From Cycas panzhihuaensis (taxonomy: Eukaryota > Cycadophyta), in NCBI GenBank assembly GCA_023213395.1, contig CM041465.1, forward strand, positions 125,619,741 to 125,683,740: a stretch of 64,000 nt of DNA, given 5' to 3'. The notes under the pieces were generated by a model, which was not told where the DNA came from, searched no databases, and saw only the letters and a program-made list of their open reading frames with translations. A program made the position numbers and the translations under genes. This document shows positions 21,602 to 31,144 of the stretch, piece after piece. Within the stretch, counting starts at the first letter, position 1; every line of letters starts with the position of its first letter.

Positions 21602-23545
21602 GCAGTTATCGCAGTAGATAACCATGAGAACATAGGAATGGCTATGCTGAGATTTGTGGAGATGATATCCCATAAGGACAAATAGGTTCTAGCATGATGA
21701 AGCCTACTAAAGGTCATATGGACACTGCAATTTATGTGAGACTAGCACCTCCTGGTAGACATAGTTTCACACTCGGACATGTGGAAACACGTATTCCATT
21801 TCTCTCAGGTGGGGGACGTGAAAATCACACCTAGGGACATACAGAGGATCTTAGAAGTACTGGCAATAGGATGACCAACATCAATGGGGGCACTGCCTAG
21901 CAATGAGGGAATGCATAGGGAGGCAGCTAAGTTTTTCATAGGACAAGATAGATAGGAGAGGAGAGGGATACCCTTACAGACTATGGTAATGTCCAGAGTT
22001 CCTCGTGTGAGGAAGTTGATCACTTTGTGGATTCTGTTCTGGATATCCTAGAAACAGAATTATAGAGATATACCTAGTGGATGGATGGATGCAATGCAAA
22101 GATGTGAGGTTGGGGAGAGGTTGGATTAGGCCACCTTGATAGCGGTGAACTTAGTTACTCAGTTAGATGCTATTAGGGTGGCAGGGAGAGGTGGACTTTC
22201 ATATAACACATTGCTGTAGTGCTAGTTCTTCGACCACTTTAGAGCAGTAGCACCCATAGGAGGACCACACCCCATTTCAGAGTGGGATCCTATGGTCCAT
22301 ATGTGGTAGTCTCAGTTTAGAGGGACCAAGGATTAGGCACATGTTCATTAATCAGTGGAGGCTACATCGCTAGACCTCCTCACCATGGCAGATTATATAT
22401 CTGATCCATATCGAGGGGTGAGGTGGAGCAGTGATGATGAGGCAAGCAAAGCAGGAGTCACCCCTGGGGATGATGATGATGGCAATGGAGATGACAAAGG
22501 TGACGAGGCAGGCCTGTCTGGACCAGTAGGTGGAGAGGCAGGACCTTTGGGAGCCGTAGGAGGAGAGGCAGGTCCATCGGGAGCTACAGAGGGAGAGGTA
22601 GGTCCATTTAGAGCTGCAGAGGGAGTCAGGGGCCCAGAGACATGAGCCTGTAGACTGAGGATAGTAGGGAGGTCCAGGGTGGCAACAACACCCATAGAGG
22701 GGGGTGGAGATGGCCAAGTGGTCCAGGCAGTCACTGAGGTAATACCAGAGGAGGAGGAGGTACTAATAGCTGGTGGAGTTCTTGAGGAGGAGGCTATCAT
22801 CAGAGTCAAGGAGCAGATGGCCCTAGTAAGTGAGACACTACCTTTCCTATCATCTTTTGATTGCCAGATGCTTAGTTGCTTGATTTTGATTTGATATATA
22901 GCTCCATGTACTAACACAGGGCATGCTGGACTTCGCAAGAATGGCAGAGATCCAGAGTTTGGTGGAGGCTATAGTCCAGGAGATGTTCCCCCGAGCCTAC
23001 GCGGAGGGGTAGCCTCCCATCCAGGTAGGAGAGGAGCCTAGATCAGTGGGAGCCCACATAACAGCATTCGCCCTATTAGTTAAGGCAAGGGATGTATGGA
23101 TCGCAGAGTCCAATGAGTATGAGGCATGTATGGGACAACTTCAGGGTGAGCTAGACTAGATCTAAGTTGAGAGGGATACTGTGTGAGGTCATGTGCATGT
23201 GCTAGAGGCATAGGGAGGTGTAGGTAGAGACGTTGAGAGCCGGATCAGGATGGCGGTGCTAGAGGAGCATCTCCGAGGGATGAAGGAGAGATTCTAGAGT
23301 ATGGAGGAGAGACTTCAGGGAGTGGAGAGTGAGAGGGATCGTATCTAGGTGAGATACGATCAACTAGTGGATAAGGTAGTCTCGAGATCATCATGGAGCC
23401 AGACATACACTCACACAGCGATGATGACCTCGAGGAGGTCTCAAGACAAGGGGAGCGAGGTGGGAAGCTCTTAGAGACATATACAGAGTCTGGGAGGGAT
23501 GTGGTCCCTAGGAGAGGGATCACACTGACTGGGAGATGATACCCC
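21602..23545 (+). pseudogene. Antisense ORF with plant mobile domain-like region and coiled coil, copy C
   Basis: One plus-strand frame can be followed from 21602 to about 22645 through roughly 18 stops, many of them TAG or TGA at likely Trp positions. It contains KHVFHFSQVGDVKITPRDI followed by QRILEVLAIG, and later ATLIAVNLVTQL and SYNTLL...FFDHF. This order resembles the plant mobile domain (aminotransferase-like PMD), where HTFHLP.GE.TITL.DV is followed by a helical half. An acidic Gly-rich repeat follows (GGEAGPLGA type, about 22500-22640), then a long charged coiled-coil tail (22920-23500) shared with copy B. It runs opposite to gag-pol. Extra antisense ORFs between pol and the 3' LTR are known in plant Ty3/gypsy elements. 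The PMD call is by eye. Confidence 0.6.
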
Positions 23546-24295
23546 AGGAGTAGGGAAGCAATAGAGTAGAGTATAGTAGTTTTGATTTGGTAGGTGAAAG
23601 CAATGGACCTCTAGGGAGTCACCATATGATGTCACATGATTGTACTCCTCCCTGCAAGGATTCCGGCTTCCCACGGACGATGTACTATACCATTTGTATA
23701 ATATGATACATGATGATTTTATGTATATAGACGGGCCATTAATACCCCATTTGATATATGATGATGTGTATGATGATACATGATGGATGATGTATATTTA
23801 TATTTTTATGTTTATATATGTATGTGTATGAGGATACACAGATGCACGGAGAGGGATATGTTATGATGTTTCTGATTGATTATTGTATGATTTGTGCTAT
23901 GGTATTTGTTTGAGTTACATATACTTCCTTTCATGCAAGGCCATATTCTTAGCAGAGGCACACACGATCACCATCAACATCGATGATAGACGTATGTGAG
24001 GCTGGAAGATAGGGTGACACACATGTCCATGTAGGAGCATAGCAGAATATGCAAAGAAAGCACCAACCCGAGGGAGTAACGAGACTCCAACGTATTGTCC
24101 TAGTTAGAGAATATACCCAAATAGGAGGATGGGGCTCCTAGAGGAAGGAGGACAAGGGGTTCTGTGGGAGGAACCCAAAAGGAGCAAGAAGGCCACCGAA
24201 AGCTGCCATCCTACTTGTGACTAGGGGGAATAGGGATGCACCTAGGATGGTAGTTTAGGCTCATTTCATAGCATAAAAAGAAAGAAAAGGAGTAG
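23546..24295. other. Spacer between antisense ORF and integrase, copy C
   Basis: No gene is recognised. About 23690-23880 is a low-complexity ATGATG/TATATG-rich stretch. The convergent ends of integrase (minus) and the antisense ORF (plus) face each other across this region, so transcript ends could lie here, but no clear signal was picked out. Confidence 0.5.
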
Positions 24296-25434
24296 TCATG
24301 CATAGAATTTCTTAAGGAATTTCCCGTTAATGACTTTATTGAATTCGAGGCCTTCCAAGGTGGTGATCCTGTAAGCGCCATTATCGAGACTCTTAAGAAT
24401 GACAAAGGGGCTAACCCATTTAGGTCTGAATTTGGTCAAGCAGTCGTGGAGATATTCCAGTTTGAGGACTTGGGCCCTAGGATGCAGAGGATAAAAATGA
24501 AGATGTTTATCATAGGTCCTTTGTGAGTAGGCCTTAGAAGTGAGGTTCGCTTGGTGAGCGACCAAGCGTCTCTCGTCTAAGGCTTCAAGGTCTAAGAGGC
24601 GAGCCTGACGGATAGACTCCTCGTCGGTAAGACCTCAAAGAGAAACTCGTAGAGAAGAAATGTCCACTTCCAATGGGAGAACCACCTCAGTTCTGTAGAC
24701 TAGGGAGAACCGAGTTATTTTGATAGTTATACGGATAGATGTGCGATACGCCCATAGGGTGGAAGGGATCTAGAGGTGCCAATCTCCTTGAGATTGGGCA
24801 ACGATTTTCTTTAGGATATTGATGAGAGTTTTATTGAATGATTCAACCTGGCCATTGGCTTGGATATAGTAAGGAGAGGAAGTTTTGGGAGAAATATGGA
24901 ATTTCTCACAAAGCTCATCCTCTCCTTATTGCAAAAGGAAGTTTCGTTGTCCGTGATCAGGACATCAGGAACCCCAAAGCGACAGATGATATGCTGGTAG
25001 ACAAAAGTAGCTATCATCTTACCAGGAGTGGTAGTCAAAGGAATGGCTTCCACCCATTTAATAAAGTATTCCGTTGCAGTTAAGATAAACTTATGCTGCA
25101 ACGAAGAGGATAAGGTTATAGATCTAATGAGGTCTAACCCCCATTAGGAGAAGGGCCATAGAGATATGATAGGATGGAGTACCTCGGAAGGCAAGCGAGT
25201 GATGTTGGCGTGCTCCTGGCATCGCCGACATCTCAAGGCATAAGCATAGGCATCCTTGAAGAGGGACGACCAATAATATCCCATACAGAGGATCCTTTGG
25301 GCCATGGATTGGCTCCCAAAGTGCCCCCCATAAATGTTGTGGTGACATTCATAGAGTATCTGGTCTGCTTCATCAGGAGCGATGCAACAAAGAAGGATCC
25401 CATCGAAGGATCTCTTGTATAATACCTCACCCAT
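24296..25434 (-). pseudogene. Integrase of copy C
   Basis: The HHCC finger reads ECHHNIYGGHFGSQS...RCRRCQEH (25380-25200). The core has WGLDLIRSI and TATEYFIKWVEAIPL, then DVLITDNETSF (second aspartate) near 24950. The usual NGQAE glutamate block is replaced by KPMARLNHSIKL near 24840, so the third catalytic residue is not visible. The C-terminal piece (24565-24296, open for 89 codons) has LHPRAQVLKLEY and KFRPKWVSPFVIL, the GPF-like module. Stops near 25140 and 24660-24800 break the frame. The next gene, the mobile-domain ORF, is on the other strand. Confidence 0.87.
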
Positions 25435-25500
25435 AAGAAAGTACTGTCTGACAGTTACCCAGATACAAGACCTAACTTTACTGCTAGCATTAGGGCGATA

Positions 25501-26160
25501 CTATTGTTGAGTAAGATATTGCACAATGCCCCCATACCCCTCGTTATTAATAAGTGGATGAGGAGGGAGGTCTTGAATGGCCATGATAGGCTCATCAAGA
25601 AGAGAATCATTGACAGGAAGGTTTAAAGAGTTCAGGATAGGAGTGTCTACGAGCTGCTTGACCACTACCATTTCTTTGTTTGATTTCTTGTTAACGATGT
25701 TAAGGTTAAATTCCCGAAGGAGGACAACCCACTTGCCAGTCCTACCCATCAAGTCAGGTTGGGTAAGCAAATAGTGTAGGGGATTGGATTGAACGATCAC
25801 CTGAGTAGTGTTTCCAAGCAAATAATACCTAAACTTCTTGGTTGTATATATTAAGGAGAGGTATTCTTCCTCTATAGGAGAGTAGTTGAGTTCAGCAGCC
25901 ACGAGGGTGTGATTGATGAAGTAAATAGTCTTCTCAGCTCCCGAATCGTCCTCCTGGGCCAACATGGCACTAAGAGACTCATCAGTTGCTGAGGTATACA
26001 GGATGAAAGGCCTATCAAAGAGGGGCGACACCAATGTAGAGGTAGAATCAAGAGCTTTCTTAAGTTCCTCAAAAGCTTGTTGGACCTTGGAAGACCAAAT
26101 AAATGGTGCCCCTTTCTTTAATAGGTTAGTAAGCGATTTGTCATTTATAGCAAAGTTCGC
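25501..26160 (-). pseudogene. RNase H of copy C pol
   Basis: An open frame of 177 codons (26034-25501) carries the Ty3-type RNase H next to RT: PFILYTSATDESLSAMLAQED, then IYFINHTLVAAELNYSPIE and EYLSLIYTTKKFRYYLLG. The RT tether (VQQAFEELKKAL) is just upstream. The lower half is a less conserved linker to integrase. This is separate from the second RNase H at 19980-20481. Confidence 0.85.
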
Positions 26161-27131
26161 CTAAAAAGACCCGAGGAAGCCAAGCCTATCTAAAAATGAC
26201 TTAATCTGGCGTTACATTTTAGGAGGTGGCATGTCAATGATGGCCTTGACTTTATCAGGGTCAGTTTAGATTCCTTGTTTGGATACAGGGGAAACCAAGG
26301 AGTTTGCCAGTGGTCACGGCAAACACATACTTAAGAGGATTAAGGCTTACATGGTATTTGTGGCATCGTGAAAAGTTGGCCCACAAATTAGCAGGGTGAT
26401 GGGCTCTAACACGTGAGAGACCCATCATGTCATCCATAAAGACCTTAAAGGATTTATTGATGAGATCATGAAAAATGAATTACATCACCCTTTGATAAGT
26501 GGTGCCCGCATTCTTGAGTCTGAAAGGCATCACCTTATAGGTGAAAGTACCCCATAGAGTGGTGAAGGCCATCTTGTGATGGTGTTCAGGAGAAATTTGA
26601 ATTTGGTTATAGCTAGAGAAGCCATCCATTAAGGATATAACTTTGAATCCGGTGGTTCGATCGATGACCTAGTCAATAAAAAGAAGTGGGAAATTATCCT
26701 TAGGACACGTATTGTTGATATCATGGAAATCAACGTATATCTAGATTGTCCTATTCTTTTTAGCAATAGGGATAATGTTTAATTCCCATTTACGGTAATT
26801 AGTGGAAGTGATCAATCCTGCATTAAGGAGTTTTTTAATTTTTATTTTAATAGCAGTTGGGAGCTTAAGATGAAGAGGACGTTACTTCTGACGTTATTGG
26901 ATGAGCGCCAGGAATGGTAGTAAGGTTGTGGGTCACGATTAAGGGATCAATTCTCTTCATATCAGAGTAGTCCCACACAAAAACATCCTGAAACTCCTGG
27001 AACAGAAGGGTATACTCCTTCACCTCATCAAGAGTGCATTCCGCCCCAACCTTATTAACTATGTCGGGGAGGACTATGTCCTAGGTTGCCCCTATGCACA
27101 TGGCATTCCCATCCTCAAAATGGAGGGGGCC
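26161..27131 (-). pseudogene. Reverse transcriptase of copy C, heavily decayed
   Basis: No long open frame survives, but the sequence aligns with copy B's RT. Blocks visible on the minus strand are GTFTYKVMPFRLKNAGTTY, the catalytic FMDDMM (complementary to about 26424-26433), HHPANLWANFSRC and LNPLKYVFAV. The upstream KKNG and GFSGYNQ regions are readable with stops and frame changes. It extends past the point where copy B is cut, to the tether leading into RNase H. Confidence 0.8.
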
Positions 27132-27887
27132 TCAGTCAACAAGAAGAGATGGAACATGGGATGGAGTTGGGTCAGTGAGAGAGGACCCAATAGCCAAGAC
27201 CTTTTGATAACCAAGCCTTTGATGACCAGAAGGGAGGTTGGGTGCGGAGCCCGCTAAGTTCTCAAGAAGGGTTTCATCATTCTCAAAGTAGTCCACCCCA
27301 TGCATGACCACACTTCGAGAAGATAAAGGGTGAGGGGAAGTAGAGACAGCAGGACCATAGTGGTTATCACACCACTCGACGTTCCTGATAGACTCCCTAG
27401 AAGATCCAGAAAGAGGTCCCTCATAAGGGACAACAGGAGGCTCCCCAACTTCGTTACCTATGTGCAGCAATGAAGGGGAAGACTCAAGGAGCACTTGATG
27501 AACAGGGGCAATGACATGAGATATAAGAGGAGAACTAGTTTCTCCTACTATAGAGGTTCTAGAGCTAGACCTAGAACGAAGGAGGTGCCCCCTACTCATG
27601 CCCAGAAGGGAAACAGGGTGAGGGAGATCCTCATCCTCGCCATTGGACTCATCGTCATTAAGGATGGCAAGGTACCTGTAACTTCTGACACCAATAGGAG
27701 TGAACCGTGTGAGGTTGGAAGAAGAGGATGAGGGGTCTTCTTCCAAATGAGATGAGTTAGGGATGCTAATAGAACAAGCCGAGGCATGGGTAGAAAGGCC
27801 TTTATCACCTTTCATTTGGCCATGAGACGCTTGACGCGATTGATGTATTTGTTTGATAGGAGGAAGCTTTTGAGAGATGACTCTCAT
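27132..27887 (-). pseudogene. Spacer between protease and RT, copy C
   Basis: This is an uninterrupted 251-codon frame rich in Ser, Pro and Glu, with GVRSYRYLAILNDDESNGED, YEGPLSGSSRESI and HGVDYFEND. It matches 6949-7515 in copy B. No catalytic domain is recognised; it is a polyprotein linker and the best-preserved frame in the element. Confidence 0.65.
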
Positions 27888-27917
27888 TCACCCTTCATGG
27901 ATGAATTTGAGTTGCCC

Positions 27918-28480
27918 TCAGCGGGACGAGTACATAACTCCCATCTGATCGAGCCATAGGCATCCCAATAATAGATTATAGTCGACATCCACGTCGAGGA
28001 CTACAATATTAGTAAGGATAGTCTTGTCCTCAAGAGTAAGCGAGATAGACACCGATCCTGAGGGTGTCTTTTTACTACTATTATAGCCTTGGCACTGCCA
28101 CGGAACTGATTCTAAAGCAGAAATACCAAGCTCTTGTATAACACATAAGGGCATAGTGTTAACGGAAGAACCATTGTCGACAATGGTTCTTCGTAGAGTA
28201 CAATCTAGAGTATCGATGGTAATAGTGAAAGGGAAGTCCCATTCATGCTTCTTTTCGCTAGCAGGGGGAAGATCCCTAAGATCAAAGGAAATGATAGGTT
28301 CACGACTCGAGGTAGCTCCCAAGGTGTGAATGTGCACGTTACCTAATACTGAGGCCCCTAAGAGCAACGTGCGTTATTTGGGGAAACTCCTTAAGACATC
28401 CATAATGTACATCCCAACAGCCATGGTATGGAGCTCATCTACGACGAAAAAGGGCTTCCCCTTCATGGTAGGTTAAGGAA
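27918..28480 (-). pseudogene. Aspartic protease of copy C
   Basis: The frame 28367-27918 (149 codons) shows FTITIDTLDCTLRRTIVDNG, the active-site loop VDNGSSVNTMP, then ISLTLEDKTILTNIVVLDVD and YNLLLGCLWLDQM. The linker VDELHTMAVGMYIMDVL lies just upstream with a frame break. It is the most complete protease of the three copies. The DNG triplet (Asp-Asn-Gly) is shared with copy A, so it is a family trait rather than decay. Confidence 0.87.
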
Positions 28481-28627
28481 GGACTCTTCAAAAGTCATAG
28501 TGACTAGGGCACATAAGAATGGGCTTGGGAAGTGTGGGGGTTTCTAAAAGAGAAGTTTCTGGAAGAGGATCAAGGTGTGGTACAGATGAAGAGGTGCTAG
28601 TTGCCTCTTTAGTGGCTTGAGACTGGG

Positions 28628-30979
28628 TTAAGGCATACAATGGGGTGGTCTCAAGTAATTAAATAACCTTCTTTCCCATATTCCAGGATTGCGAAGGTGA
28701 AGGGGTGTATCGACTAGGAGAACCTGAGGAAGAGGACAAATTCCTGGCGCCCTTCCCTTTGGTTTGAGAAGAGCAAGGATTAGGAGGCCTTCCTCAGTTC
28801 CGATTATTCTTCTGTTGGGGGTTGTAATCACGTTCCCCATGTTTGGGGAAGGGATCTCTATGGACTAGTTAGTCTAAATTAGGCCTTGAGGCCCATTTGG
28901 GAGAGGAGCCACGTTGAGGGGCATCCCTAGGATGTTGAACCTGGGAATGCGAATCATCATGGAAGCACTCTCTGTGGACGGAGTACCACTTCTTCTTAAG
29001 GGAAGAATCAGATTTCCTTGCTTGAGAGGATTGGGTGTTATTGCCCCTAGAAGGAGCAGCTTGCGAAGCCTGGTGAACATGTTTTTTGGATGTGGGTGAC
29101 GAAGGATCCTGAAGTTTAATTTCCTTCATCGTACGTTCAAACGAATGTATTGCTGAAGTAAGGGGATTTAGAGTCTTCTTCGTGGGATGGGAAGAAGACT
29201 TAGAGGGTTGTTGAGATTTAGTTTCTTTAGATGGTGGTGGTACCTCACATCGCTGTGAGGACTTAAGAGGCTTCTTAAGTCTAGCCTGGATCTCAATGGC
29301 CTCAAGTACCAAGCACTTCATTATAGCAGAGTCACACGTAGTTGGCCCCATCTTAAGGACTTCTACGTGAACTTCTGGATGAAGGGCATTGACGAAAATG
29401 TCTCTCTTCAACTCCTCAGGCAAATTAGCCTTAGTGGAGTGAAGAAGGTCATGGAATCACCACACAAAGTCATAATTCATCTCATCGTGGCCTTGTTTAA
29501 GCGACAGGAGGGATTTCATTCCACTCTCAAATGGGCGAGCCATATCAAAATAGTTGACAAATGCATCCATGAGCTACTGGAATGAATGAATAGAATGTGC
29601 GAGTAGGCGATAAAACCACTTGAGGGCATCACCTTGAAGGGATCACAGAAATAATTTCATAAGGATGTGATCATAGGCCCAGTAGTCAATGCATGCCATA
29701 GAGAAACTACGAACATACTCTGTTGGATCCTATGATGAAGACCTATCGAATTTAGGAATTTTAGGGGGATGAGGTAGTAAGTTTGTCCTTAATGCCTTAA
29801 TGGATAAGGGTGTCGATGTATAATCCATAAAGGGATGTACCCTTTTCTAGATTATAGGATCGGCATGAGATGAGGAAGGTAATGAGCATGGAGCAGATGG
29901 GGGTGGAGGGTCCATCCCTCCTTTAGGAGATGGCCCTTATTGGAAAGGGGCTTGAGGGAAGGCACCTTGAAAAGGAGTTGGACCTCCTTGCAAAGGCGTG
30001 ATGTAATGTACTACACAAGCTGGTAGAAAAGAGGGGTGAGAGACTAGATTCTACCCATATGGGTTGCCCGTATATGGCGTGACCCCATATAGGTGCAAAG
30101 GGTCCACTCCATAAATATGAAGGTGGTTCCCTTTACCATGTCCTCACGGTTGAGATGTATAGCTCAGAGGTATGTAAAGGGAAGACCCACTAGACTAAGT
30201 TTGAGAGCATGTGAAGACGAGTCCCACATGACTAGAAGTAGGGGCGTAGATAAGTCCCCTAGGTCTAATAGGAAATGTGTGCGCCATATTTGGAGGTGAC
30301 ATATTCATTTGGTTAGGGAGAGGCATGCTAACCCCAAGCTAGGAGAAAGACATACTCCAAGTAGTCCCAGAGGAGTTGGGACCATAAAGGGAAGTAGAGG
30401 ATACAATGAATGTCCCTAAGGTAGATGTGAGAATCAGACGGGATGGATGCGATGGAATAAATAGGTTACTCGTCGTAGGTGGGGTAGATGTGGATGAAGA
30501 AGGTGCCCCACTACGCAAGATGTCTTCAAACCATTTAGGATATAGTTGAAGGCGAGCAGCGCAGAAGCATATATTAAGAGTGTCAACCACATCAGCGAGA
30601 GGGGTATCTGCCTGATTGCAAAAGGTAAGTTGAACCTTGAACAAGGTGCACCCCTCGAGACGCTCCTCATAAGAGTCACTACCTTGGTGATAGAACTTGA
30701 GAGAAGATGAAACCTCCACACCTCCGCTCCATGAGGGAAGGGATGGACATCATGTGAGTGTTGTTGATCACCCAGATACTAGATAGGGTCATCACCCTCT
30801 TGGGAGGACCATGGGAAAGAGGTAGGAAACTCATAGTCTACAGAGGCGAAGGTATGGTATGTCTAATCCGAAGGATATCTCTCCATGGTGGAATCAAAAT
30901 CTGACGACGGAAGGGAGTGGTATGCCAGATCTTCTAACAACGGGGGAAGACCTCGTAGGCAACGTGAGAAACGTCACAT
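28628..30979 (-). pseudogene. Gag of copy C
   Basis: The start codon aligned with copies A and B is complementary to 30977-30979, but its second codon is TGA (CGA in copies A and B). The Pro/Ser-rich N-terminal half is split between frames (30719-30339 and others). The core holds DALKWFYRL, FVNYFDMARPFESGMKSLL, HDEMNYDFVW and an open 184-codon piece (29423-28869): LPEELKRDIFVNALHPEVHV, then a Lys/Ser-rich tail (KSQQPSKSSSHPTKK, SLKKKWYSVHREC). The tail continues to about 28628. It is the structural protein of the particle; no clear CCHC knuckle is seen. Confidence 0.8.
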
Positions 30980-31123
30980 ACAAGACTTACCAACGCGTTA
31001 GAAGAGAAAGAGGAACGGGGGTAGTGTACGTGTTGGGGACTGCCCAATGAAACCAAAGGAGGAGAACTACTAAGAGGTAGTAGCATCAACAAGAAAGGGA
31101 AGAAGACTAATCCCTTACTGGCG

Positions 31124-31143
31124 GGTCCCCAGTATGGTCACCA
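31124..31143 (-). other. Primer-binding site, copy C
   Basis: The minus-strand sequence is TGGTGACCATACTGGGGACC, one base inside the LTR at 31145. It agrees with copies A and B at all but one position each. Confidence 0.72.
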
Positions 31144-31144
31144 G

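Noticed and set aside
22370-22938. Minus-strand frames opposite the acidic repeat of the mobile-domain ORF
   Set aside because: Pro/Ser-rich reverse reading of Gly/Glu/Ala repeats; the plus frame has the conserved motifs and the match in copy B.
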